DNA of 6,432 bases from Fibrobacter sp. (GTDB lineage Bacteria; Fibrobacterota; Fibrobacteria; Fibrobacterales; Fibrobacteraceae). Shown here piece by piece: positions 1 to 6,141 of this stretch (its first letter is position 1; each line of letters starts with the position of its first letter). The stretch is taken from NCBI GenBank assembly GCA_012515825.1, contig JAAYXQ010000059.1, forward strand, positions 1-6,432, in the 5' to 3' direction. The notes under the pieces were generated by a model. It did not search any database. It was not told the DNA's origin and was given only the letters and a program-made list of their open reading frames with translations. Position numbers and translations under genes: made by a program.

Positions 1-1780
1 AATCTTCTAAATCTTCGGCTTTGTCGATTTTAGCTTTTAGCATCTCACAAATAGGATGTGTTGGGTTGATTTCTAAAATGCGTTTCGACTTTTCCATTTT
101 GCCTTGTCCCATCGCTTCCATCATGCGCTCCATTCTGGAGCTCATGGCGTCTTCGCTTGTGACTAAGCAGCATGGGCTTTCTTTGAGGCGACTAGAAATA
201 CGAACTTCCTTAATATCAGAATCAAGTGTTTTTTGTAGAGCTTCACAAAGGCCCTTGAATTCGGACTTAGAGGATTCTTCGGCTTTCTTTTCGTCTTCGG
301 TCTTTTCAAAGTCAACGTCACCACGACTAATATCATGGAACTTCTTTTCGCTAAATTCAGTTAAAGAAGACATCATGAATTCATCAATAGGATCGCTCAT
401 TAAAAGAACTTCATAACCTTTGCTGCGGAATGCTTCTAATAAAGGATTGGAGTCAATTCCTTCTTTGCGATCACCAATAAGGTAATAGATCTCTTTTTGA
501 GTTTCGGGCATACGAGAAACATAATCAGTAAGGCTAATGAGAGAATTCCCTTCTGTTTTGGTGCTACGGAAACGGAGCAGCTTTTTAAGCTCATCAAGGT
601 GTTCCCAGTTCATGTAGAAGCCTTCTTTTAATACAGCTCCTAGTTCACGCCACCATTCTGTATATTTCTCTACATCTTTGTCTGCCATTTGTTGTAAAGA
701 ATCGAGAACTTTTTTTATGACGTGCTTACGAATATTGGTGATGATTTTATTGGATTGTAAAATCTCACGGCTCACGTTTAATGGTAAATCTTCAGAGTCA
801 ACGACGCCACGAACAAAGCGTAGCCATGGAGGAAGAAGCTCTTTGCAGTCATCCATAATGAAGACTTTTTTTACATAGAGCTTAAGGCCGTGTGCGCGTT
901 CATTATTCCAAATATTAAAGGGTGCTTTGGATGGGATATACACAAGGCTCCAGAATTCCATGGATCCTTCGGCATGGGAGTGGTTCCAAGCGGCTGGTTC
1001 TGTTCCTTCGTGAGCTACGACATTATAAAATTCTTTGTATTGTTCTTCAGTGACTTCTTTTTCGCTTTGACGCCATAAAGCTGGTTTTTCGTTTAAGCGT
1101 TTTGGTTCATGAACTTCAATTTCGCCTTTATCATTTTTAGTTGGTTCAGGGTGAAAGAAGATACCATAAGAAATAAATTCACTGTACTTTTGAATGACAC
1201 TCTTGATTTGCCATTCGTTTGCATATTCAAGGCTTTCTTCATCGTCTTTGAGGTAAATGGTGATTTTGGTACCAACATCTTGTTTTGGGGCTTCTGTAAT
1301 TTCGAAATCGCCAGTACCTTCAGATGCCCAGAGGAAACCTTGAGTTTCACCTGCTTTCATGGTCAAAACTTCTACTTTGCGAGCGACCATAAATACAGAA
1401 TAAAAACCAACTCCAAATTGACCAATTAAATCCACATTGGATTGATCTTTTTCTTTGAGAGACTTGATGAAATTCTTAGTTCCTGAGCGTGCGATGGTGC
1501 CTAAATTGCTGATCAAATCTTCTCGATTCATGCCAATACCATTATCTTCAATGGTGATGATTTTACCTTCGGTATTGACGGCGATATCGATTTTTAAGGT
1601 AGTTCCTACAGGGAGAAGGGCTGCATTAGAAACCGATAAAAAACGGCGTTTGTCTAAGGCATCAGCTGCATTAGAAACGAGTTCTCGTAAAAAGATTTCT
1701 TTATTGCTATATAAAGAGTGGATCATTAAGTTAAGAAGATCACGTACTTCGGTTTGGAATTCCATTTTTTCTGTTTTCAT
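1..1780 (-). CDS. htpG: HtpG, Hsp90-family ATP-dependent chaperone (3' end cut by window edge)
   Basis: Cytoplasmic homodimeric molecular chaperone of the Hsp90 family; it uses ATP binding and hydrolysis to remodel client proteins. The frame is open from an ATG at 1778-1780 to the left edge, giving 593 codons without a stop; E. coli HtpG is 624 residues, so roughly 30-40 C-terminal codons lie outside. The GHKL ATPase domain covers about residues 1-215: FLRELVSNAADALDK with E33 and N37 (E. coli E34/N38), DNGIGM with D79, a GTIARSGT lid motif and GQFGVGFYS. The middle domain includes RGVVDSEDLPLNVSREILQ starting near residue 324, followed by IYYLIGDRKEGI. The C-terminal dimerisation part contains SSRMERMMEAMGQ and LEINPTHPI. 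The start is fixed by a GGAG Shine-Dalgarno 5 bases upstream (complement of 1786-1789). The gene is transcribed away from folA. All key residues seen are present and nothing suggests decay. Confidence 0.97.
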   Translation of the reverse strand, partial: MKTEKMEFQTEVRDLLNLMIHSLYSNKEIFLRELVSNAADALDKRRFLSVSNAALLPVGTTLKIDIAVNTEGKIITIEDNGIGMNREDLISNLGTIARSGTKNFIKSLKEKDQSNVDLIGQFGVGFYSVFMVARKVEVLTMKAGETQGFLWASEGTGDFEITEAPKQDVGTKITIYLKDDEESLEYANEWQIKSVIQKYSEFISYGIFFHPEPTKNDKGEIEVHEPKRLNEKPALWRQSEKEVTEEQYKEFYNVVAHEGTEPAAWNHSHAEGSMEFWSLVYIPSKAPFNIWNNERAHGLKLYVKKVFIMDDCKELLPPWLRFVRGVVDSEDLPLNVSREILQSNKIITNIRKHVIKKVLDSLQQMADKDVEKYTEWWRELGAVLKEGFYMNWEHLDELKKLLRFRSTKTEGNSLISLTDYVSRMPETQKEIYYLIGDRKEGIDSNPLLEAFRSKGYEVLLMSDPIDEFMMSSLTEFSEKKFHDISRGDVDFEKTEDEKKAEESSKSEFKGLCEALQKTLDSDIKEVRISSRLKESPCCLVTSEDAMSSRMERMMEAMGQGKMEKSKRILEINPTHPICEMLKAKIDKAEDLED

Positions 1781-1838
1781 TATATCTCCGTATATACAAT
1801 GGTAGGTTTGAATAAACTTTATTTAGATTTTCAGCATA

Positions 1839-1867
1839 AAAATAGTGAAAAAGAAGTGCCCTGACAA
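1839..1867 (-). promoter_or_regulatory. Candidate sigma70-type promoter of htpG
   Basis: On the minus strand, TTGTCA (complement of 1862-1867, 5/6 match to TTGACA) is followed after exactly 17 bases by TATTTT (complement of 1839-1844, 4/6 match to TATAAT). Transcription would begin near 1832, giving a leader of about 50 nt before the htpG ATG with its GGAG site. No CIRCE element (TTAGCACTC-N9-GAGTGCTAA) is present, so HrcA control is not supported by this spacer. The call rests on hexamer match and optimal spacing only. Confidence 0.45.
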
Positions 1868-1885
1868 GTAACACTACCTTTTTAA

Positions 1886-1926
1886 GAAATTAGTGATCTA
1901 ACAATGCTTGGGTTTTTACTAATTTC
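1886..1926. repeat. 9-bp perfect inverted repeat in the htpG-folA spacer
   Basis: GAAATTAGT at 1886-1894 is exactly the reverse complement of ACTAATTTC at 1918-1926, with 23 bases between. Inward, a G-T and then an A-T pair could extend a hairpin to 11 pairs with a 19-nt loop. It ends 30 bases before the folA start and its right arm lies inside the spacer of the candidate folA promoter. It could be an operator for a dimeric regulator or a structured RNA element. It is not a normal intrinsic terminator: the stem is AT-rich and no clean T-run follows. In AT-rich DNA, chance is a real alternative. Confidence 0.4.
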
Positions 1927-1935
1927 AGTTTTAAT
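1908..1935 (+). promoter_or_regulatory. Weak candidate promoter of folA
   Basis: TTTAAT at 1930-1935 matches the -10 consensus at 5 of 6 positions. TTGGGT at 1908-1913 lies 16 bases upstream and matches only the TTG of the -35 element. Initiation would fall near 1942, leaving a leader of about 15 nt with no visible Shine-Dalgarno before the ATG at 1957. The -35 is poor, so this is a suggestion only; no better promoter was found in the spacer for this strand. Confidence 0.25.
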
Positions 1936-1956
1936 CACCCCTTTTATGGACTCTTT

Positions 1957-2445
1957 ATGCTAATCTCTGCTATTGTTGCTATCTCAGAAAATAATGTCAT
2001 TGGTCGTGATGGCCATTTGCCTTGGCGCTTGCCAGCGGATTTGAAATATTTTAAATCGGTGACGACGGGGCATCATATTATTTTAGGCCGCAAAAATTAT
2101 GCCGATATTGGAAGACCATTACCTGATCGAGTGAATGTTGTTTTAACTCGAAATAATGCTTTTAGTGCTCCAGGCTGTGTTGTGGCTTATTCTCTTGAAG
2201 AAGCGTTACAAATTGCAAAAGACGCGGGTGAAACAGAGTGTTTTATTGTGGGCGGAGCGGCTATTTATAAAGAAGCTTTGCCTTTTTGCAAAAAGCTTTA
2301 TATAACAAGAGTTTTAGCATCTATTGAGGGTGATGTTCAGATGCCTTCTTTAGGAGAGGGCTGGGTTCTTCGAAGCGAAGAAAAACGAGACGCAGACGAG
2401 AAAAATGCATACCCAATGGTTTTTCAGGTCTTTGAACGCGAGTAA
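1957..2445 (+). CDS. folA: Dihydrofolate reductase
   Basis: NADPH-dependent reduction of dihydrofolate to tetrahydrofolate in the cytoplasm, feeding thymidylate, purine and methionine synthesis. The 162-residue product is the standard length for a chromosomal bacterial DHFR and aligns over its whole length. Visible landmarks: ISENNVIG, then LPWRLPADLKYFK with W23, D28 (the acidic catalytic residue, E. coli D27) and F32; GRKNYADIGRPLP at about 44-56 (NADPH-binding R45); R58 (E. coli R57, binds the substrate glutamate); the FIVGGAAIY glycine pair at 99-100; YITRV with T117; and a C-terminal FQVFERE strand. Asn47 replaces the Thr common at E. coli position 46, a variant I recall from Bacillus cereus-group DHFRs. 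No Shine-Dalgarno precedes the ATG, but the protein start fits the family. The gene stands alone, divergent from htpG and convergent with yicC; no thymidylate synthase is adjacent. Confidence 0.96.
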   Translation: MLISAIVAISENNVIGRDGHLPWRLPADLKYFKSVTTGHHIILGRKNYADIGRPLPDRVNVVLTRNNAFSAPGCVVAYSLEEALQIAKDAGETECFIVGGAAIYKEALPFCKKLYITRVLASIEGDVQMPSLGEGWVLRSEEKRDADEKNAYPMVFQVFERE

Positions 2446-2546
2446 GGGCCACACATATCGTTGTTATTTATAGTTGTATTTTATTGTCTCAAATTTTGCC
2501 GATAATGCGTCGAAATGGTCTACAAAAAAGCCAATAAAAATGCAGC
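2446..2546. other. Convergent intergenic spacer, no clear terminator
   Basis: This 101-bp spacer lies between the 3' ends of folA and yicC, where a bidirectional terminator would be expected. I find no GC-rich stem followed by a T-run on either strand. Read on the minus strand there is a T-rich stretch (complement of about 2524-2541) just after yicC, but no matching stem arm precedes it. Termination may be Rho-dependent or may use a weak structure I cannot see. Confidence 0.5.
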
Positions 2547-3431
2547 TTATTCGATATTCATCACTTGTTCGCGAATCGTTTCGACAGCATCTTTTAATTG
2601 AATAGCGCAAGCAGCAATTTGAGCACATTGGCACTTGGTGCCAAGCGTATTGGCTTCACGACCCATTTCTTGTAAAATAAAGCCAAGTTTTTTCCCTTGG
2701 GAACCACCAGTTTTAAGGGTATTCAAGAATAGTTGATTATGGCTTCTAAAGCGAATTATTTCCTCTGTAATATCGAGACGATCGGCTACAATACTTGCTT
2801 CTTGAATCAAGCGGATAGGATCTAGTTCGAGGTTCTGCAAAAGGCCTTTTAAACGCTCTTCAAATTTTTCTTTCCAGTCGCAAATACGTGTTGGTTCAAG
2901 TCTTTCAATTTCATTGAGAATATTTTCAATTGTAGAAATACGGGCTTTCAGATCGGTAACAAGGTTTTCACCTTCTTTTTTGCGCATTTCAATCATTTGG
3001 TCTATTGCTAAATCTAAATTCAATGCGATATGCTTTTCTAGTTCTTCTTGATCTTGCGAAGAATCGGAATATTGAATCAAATCAGGAAGAGAGAGCAAAT
3101 GTTCTAAATGGACATTGCCTTCGATATTAAACTTATCTTTAATATCATTAGCAATATCAATAAATGCTTTGACTGCGGCTTCATTGTACGAGGTAGGGAT
3201 ATTTCCTGTTTCTCCAGAATCCATTAAAATGCTTAAAAAGACAGACCCACGAGCTACTTTGTTTTTAATCTGATTACGAAGATCGTTTTCAATATGGCTT
3301 AAGTTTTTAGGGATTTTTGTGGTGATATCTAGGTAACGGTTATTTACTGAACGTAATTCGATTACGATAGTATGGTTATTAAAAGCAGTTTCCACTTTAC
3401 CATAGCCAGTCATTGAGAAAATAGATGCCAT
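2547..3431 (-). CDS. yicC: YicC/YloC-family endoribonuclease
   Basis: Member of the YicC/YloC family of endoribonucleases, which act on RNA in the cytoplasm; the E. coli member has been linked to small-RNA turnover. The 294 residues match the family length (E. coli about 287) and the hallmarks appear in order: SMTGYG at 6-11; an E-RSVNNRYLD segment at 25-35; KKEGENLVTDL at 151-161; DRLDITEEIIRFRSH at 217-231; GKKLGFILQEMGREANTLG at 246-264; and the typical C-terminal IREQVMNIE. The region around 125-200 is charged and likely helical. Where relatives often read NTIGSKA, this protein has NTLGTKCQC and is unusually cysteine-rich nearby (C267, C269, C275). The start is supported by an AAAAGG site (complement of 3440-3445) 8 bases before the ATG. 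It begins 14 bp after the metX-metW stop, so co-transcription is likely. Confidence 0.95.
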   Translation of the reverse strand: MASIFSMTGYGKVETAFNNHTIVIELRSVNNRYLDITTKIPKNLSHIENDLRNQIKNKVARGSVFLSILMDSGETGNIPTSYNEAAVKAFIDIANDIKDKFNIEGNVHLEHLLSLPDLIQYSDSSQDQEELEKHIALNLDLAIDQMIEMRKKEGENLVTDLKARISTIENILNEIERLEPTRICDWKEKFEERLKGLLQNLELDPIRLIQEASIVADRLDITEEIIRFRSHNQLFLNTLKTGGSQGKKLGFILQEMGREANTLGTKCQCAQIAACAIQLKDAVETIREQVMNIE

Positions 3432-3445
3432 TTTATAAACCTTTT

Positions 3446-5233
3446 TTATTTGTCTTTTTTGGATACAAGGGCTACCACTCTTTCTGCGCCAAGATTAGTA
3501 CGACCAATAGAGGTTAGTATTTTACTAAATAATTTATCGTTATCAAAATAGAGCTTTTCGATGGTTAAATTTTCCGATTCACACATACGGATAAAGTCAC
3601 GTAGGGTAAATAAGTGAATATTTGGAGTATTATACCATTCATAGGGAAGTTCGCTTGATTTGGGCATACGGCCAAAACGGCAAAGTGCTGCTCGTACAGA
3701 CCAGTGACCAAAATTTGGGAAGGTAATGACCGCTTTACCTGCAACACGTAGGATCTCATGTAAAAGATCTAAAGGCATGTTGACTTCTTGAAGTGTTCTA
3801 TTCAAAATGGCAAAATCAAAACTGTGATTCCCAAAATCTTTAAGACCTTCATCGAGGTCTTTTTGAATCACAGGAACGCCTTTCCTTAAGCAGCTTAAAA
3901 TACTGTTGAAGTTTTTATCTACTCCAAGGCCTTGAACATTTTTCCGAATTTTAAGACGTTCTATTAAGTCCCCGTTCCCGCAACCTAAATCTAAAATACG
4001 TGAGTTATTAGGAATCGCCGTTTCTAAAAGATCAAAATCTTCGGTGTCATGAAACACTGGAATCGCTTGCGTATCTGAATGTTGGTTTAATTTAGGGTCT
4101 GGAGAAATAAAGGCAGAAATAGCTTTTCCTAAATCTCCTACTTCAAGTAAAAATCCATCGTGACCAAATAAGGTATCGAGTTCAAGGCTTGTGACTTCTT
4201 TTTCTGCGTTCACTAAAGCGTGTGTAATCTTTCTCGATTCATGTGGAGGGAAAAGCCAATCGGTGCTGAGTGTAATATTTAAAAATTTCGCATTTGTCTT
4301 CTTAAATGCTTTTTCTAAAGAACCATATTCTGTTTCAAGATCAAAAGTATCAGTGGCATAAGTGATATGCAAATAACTATTTGCATCAAAACGTTCCACA
4401 AACTTAGCCCCTTGGTAGGCTAAATAACTTTCAAGAGGAAAGCCCATTAAGAATTCTTTGGGATTAGGATCTTTGCATGCTTCTCTTGTGAATTTGGCTT
4501 CCATTCCCACTCGAGAAAGGTATGTCAAGTGTGCAATTTTTCTTGCGTTGGAAAGACCTACTGCAGGAATTTCTCCCTCGTAGTAGTCTCCGCCATTAAA
4601 GTTAGGGTCTTGTTTAATGGCATCTCTTCCCACGATTTCAAAACCAAGTGCTTGGCTAGAGAAGCGAGGAGAGGAGGCGATGATAATGCAGCGTTCTACT
4701 TCTTCTGGGTAGAGAATAGACCATTTCATGGCCTGAAAACCACCCATGGAACCACCAATCACACAAAAGATTTTTTTGATTCCAAGACCATCGGCTAATT
4801 TCTTTTGCGCTTGCACCATGTCTCCGATGGTGATATTAGGAAAAGAAGCTCCGTAAGGCTTTAGCGTCTCTGGGTTGATGCTTGCAGGGCCCGTAGTCCC
4901 TTTACATCCGCCTAAAATATTACTGCAAACGACAAAGAAATGATCGGTATCGATGGCTTTTCCTTTGCCAATGAGAGCATCCCACCAACCTACTTTTTTA
5001 TCATCAGGTTTATAAAAGCCAGCGACATGAGCGTCTGCCGTTAAAGGGCTACAAATCCAAATGACATTATCTGCTTCTTTATTTAATTCACCATACGTTT
5101 CATATCGAATCGATAACTCTTTTAATCGACCACCGCCTTCCAGCAAAAATCCCTCTGATCCCAATTCAATTTTCATGTCTTGAGGGACAACTGGACCAAG
5201 GCTATCTTTATGCAAAAATTCACTCATTTGCAT
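3446..5233 (-). CDS. metX-metW: MetX-MetW fusion: homoserine O-acyltransferase joined to MetW
   Basis: Catalyses acylation of homoserine (acetyl- or succinyl-CoA donor not decidable here), the committed step of methionine synthesis, in the cytoplasm. Residues ~1-376 form an alpha/beta-hydrolase MetX: SPLTADAHVAG near 62-72, WWDALIGKGKAIDTD at 83-97, LGGCKGTTGPASINPET at 107-123, nucleophile S162 in GGSMGG, D325 in STDWLFPP and H358 in FGHDGFLLE complete the triad. After a linker (~377-400), residues ~401-595 are a full MetW: SAM-binding-type LDLGCGNG at 414-421, KDLDEGL near 458, RTLQEV at 479-484, FPNFGHWSVR at 505-514, LPYEWYNTPNIH at 529-540. MetX and MetW are usually separate adjacent genes, and in Pseudomonas MetX needs MetW. 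The frame is open through the junction, so this is not a missed stop. No Shine-Dalgarno is seen; Met1 and Met3 are both possible starts. Confidence 0.95.
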   Translation of the reverse strand: MQMSEFLHKDSLGPVVPQDMKIELGSEGFLLEGGGRLKELSIRYETYGELNKEADNVIWICSPLTADAHVAGFYKPDDKKVGWWDALIGKGKAIDTDHFFVVCSNILGGCKGTTGPASINPETLKPYGASFPNITIGDMVQAQKKLADGLGIKKIFCVIGGSMGGFQAMKWSILYPEEVERCIIIASSPRFSSQALGFEIVGRDAIKQDPNFNGGDYYEGEIPAVGLSNARKIAHLTYLSRVGMEAKFTREACKDPNPKEFLMGFPLESYLAYQGAKFVERFDANSYLHITYATDTFDLETEYGSLEKAFKKTNAKFLNITLSTDWLFPPHESRKITHALVNAEKEVTSLELDTLFGHDGFLLEVGDLGKAISAFISPDPKLNQHSDTQAIPVFHDTEDFDLLETAIPNNSRILDLGCGNGDLIERLKIRKNVQGLGVDKNFNSILSCLRKGVPVIQKDLDEGLKDFGNHSFDFAILNRTLQEVNMPLDLLHEILRVAGKAVITFPNFGHWSVRAALCRFGRMPKSSELPYEWYNTPNIHLFTLRDFIRMCESENLTIEKLYFDNDKLFSKILTSIGRTNLGAERVVALVSKKDK

Positions 5234-5297
5234 AAATATAGAAAGAAAATAGAGGGGCAGAATTTTTTTTCAGGGCCTTTTTGCTATTTTGATTTTC
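5234..5297. other. Divergent intergenic spacer between metX-metW and the cupin pair
   Basis: Only 64 bp separate the two divergent starts, so any promoters must overlap or extend into coding sequence. On the plus strand TATTTT (5285-5290, preceded by TG and one base, an extended -10 shape) ends 7 bases before the ATG at 5298; if it is real the transcript would be nearly leaderless. On the minus strand TATATT sits close to the metX-metW ATG, without a good -35. Neither gene shows a Shine-Dalgarno. The gap is too short for a typical SAM riboswitch upstream of metX-metW, and I see none. Confidence 0.35.
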
Positions 5298-5726
5298 ATG
5301 TCAACGTCTTCTATTGTTGTGACACCACAAATAATTGAATTCCCTAGAATTTTAGATGAAAGGGGGAATTTAAGCTTTTTGGAATCGGAGCGTCATCTTC
5401 CTTTCAAAATTAAACGCTGTTATTGGATATACGATGTCCCTGGTGGAGAACTTAGAGGTAGTCATGCTTTTAAAAATCAACATGAAGTTATCATCGCTTT
5501 ATCGGGTAGTTTTGACGCTTTAATTCATGATGGTGTAGAAGAAAAACGCTTTTCTTTGTCTAGGTCTTATTACGGTTTATATTTGCCTCCTTTGCATTGG
5601 CGTACCTTAGATAATTTTTCAACCAATTCGCTTGCTTTAGTGTTGTCTTCAACTTCTTACGATGAAGACGATTATGTTTGGGATTTTGAAGAATTCCTAA
5701 AATTAAAAAAAGGATCTTCTAAATGA
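5298..5726 (+). CDS. FdtA/QdtA (WxcM-like) family cupin, first paralogue with altered HxH motif
   Basis: Small cupin of the family that includes the dTDP-4-keto-6-deoxyglucose 3,4-ketoisomerases FdtA and QdtA, which make the 3-keto intermediate for 3-amino-3,6-dideoxyhexoses of surface glycans. From the ATG the product has 142 residues, family length. A TTG at 5289 in frame could add three codons, but conserved sequence begins well after the ATG. Family features: ERGNLSFLES, PFKIKRCYWIYDVPGGELRG, IIALSGSFDALIHDG, YYGLYLPPLHW, NFSTNSLALVLSS and YDEDDYVWDFEEFL. The motif that is HAH in active members reads H56-A-F58, so the second histidine is missing; W128 stands where the downstream copy and, as I recall, most relatives have Arg. 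It aligns without gaps to the next gene's product at about 45% identity (57 of 127 by hand). Catalytic competence is doubtful; a partner subunit or changed specificity is possible. Confidence 0.88.
   Translation: MSTSSIVVTPQIIEFPRILDERGNLSFLESERHLPFKIKRCYWIYDVPGGELRGSHAFKNQHEVIIALSGSFDALIHDGVEEKRFSLSRSYYGLYLPPLHWRTLDNFSTNSLALVLSSTSYDEDDYVWDFEEFLKLKKGSSK
5710..5714 (+). promoter_or_regulatory. Shine-Dalgarno for the second cupin gene, inside the first
   Basis: AAGGA lies at the end of the first cupin gene, 8 bases before the ATG at 5723. Together with the ATGA overlap (start 5723-5725, stop 5724-5726) it supports the 5723 start and suggests translational coupling of the two paralogues. Confidence 0.65.
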
Positions 5727-6139
5727 TTAAAACAAGGTTAAGCGATTGCTCGTTAATCACCCTCCCTCGCCATAGCGAACGATCGGGGAGTTTAACTGCT
5801 GTGGAATCAGATAAGCCAATTCCTTTTGATATAGCAAGAGTTTTTTATCTTTATGATATCCCTGGAGGAGAATCTCGAGGTGGCCATGCTCATTATGAAT
5901 GCCATCAATTACTCATTGCCGCAAGCGGTGCTTTTGATGTAAAAATTGATGATGGTACTTCTTCTAAAATTTATCGATTAGATCGCCCTTATTATGGATT
6001 ACATATCCCACCTGGAATCTGGGCGGAAGAAATTTCTTTTTCATCTGGTTCTATTTGTTTGGTATTAACATCTCATCATTTTGATGAGTTAGATTATTGC
6101 CGAGATTACACTTGTTTTCTGGAACAAAAAAAAGATTAA
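5723..6139 (+). CDS. FdtA/QdtA (WxcM-like) sugar 3,4-ketoisomerase, second paralogue with intact HxH motif
   Basis: Predicted nucleotide-sugar 3,4-ketoisomerase of the cupin FdtA/QdtA family, acting in the cytoplasm on a dTDP-4-keto-6-deoxyhexose ahead of a PLP aminotransferase. The 138-residue product has the expected length and motifs: SGSLTAVES, IPFDIARVFYLYDIPGGESRGGHAH with H55 and H57 (the pair corresponding to the active-site histidines of FdtA), IAASGAFDVKIDDG, YYGLHIPPGIW, FSSGSICLVLTS and FDELDYCRDY with R127. Nothing essential appears missing. It overlaps the first paralogue by 4 bp, implying coordinated, near-equal production. Members of this family form dimers, so heterodimerisation with the upstream product is plausible but not shown. 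Isomer specificity (galacto, gluco or other) cannot be read from the sequence, and the pathway aminotransferase is not in the window. Confidence 0.9.
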   Translation: MIKTRLSDCSLITLPRHSERSGSLTAVESDKPIPFDIARVFYLYDIPGGESRGGHAHYECHQLLIAASGAFDVKIDDGTSSKIYRLDRPYYGLHIPPGIWAEEISFSSGSICLVLTSHHFDELDYCRDYTCFLEQKKD

Positions 6140-6141
6140 CT

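Noticed and set aside
1093..1805. Several open frames antisense to or shifted from htpG (for example 1109-1429 plus, 1455-1805 plus, 1093-1350 minus).
   Set aside because: The continuous HtpG frame on the minus strand explains this DNA from 1 to 1780; the other frames show no recognisable protein pattern and no proper start context.
1811..1823. Short palindrome AATAAA-C-TTTATT in the htpG leader, possibly an RNA thermometer or operator.
   Set aside because: It is only 6 bp, entirely A/T, in an AT-rich spacer, and it does not sequester the GGAG site; chance is the simplest explanation.
1946..1963. Five-codon upstream reading frame (MDSLC) overlapping the folA start, possibly a translational regulator.
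   Set aside because: It has no Shine-Dalgarno, is too short to judge, and such mini-frames are frequent by chance.
2446..2546. Bidirectional terminator between convergent folA and yicC.
   Set aside because: No stem of useful stability followed by a T-run could be drawn on either strand.
3565..3759. Minus-strand 64-codon frame inside the MetW region, and the plus-strand frame 4529-4798 opposite MetX.
   Set aside because: Both are overlaps of the well-supported MetX-MetW coding frame without family resemblance.
5289..5297. TTG at 5289 as the start of the first cupin gene.
   Set aside because: An ATG lies three codons downstream, no ribosome-binding site favours the TTG, and family similarity begins later.
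5234..5330. SAM riboswitch or MET-box upstream of metX-metW; also a perfect TTGACA on the minus strand inside the first cupin gene.
   Set aside because: The spacer is too short for a SAM riboswitch and no conserved core is visible; the TTGACA has no acceptable -10 at 16-18 bp spacing.
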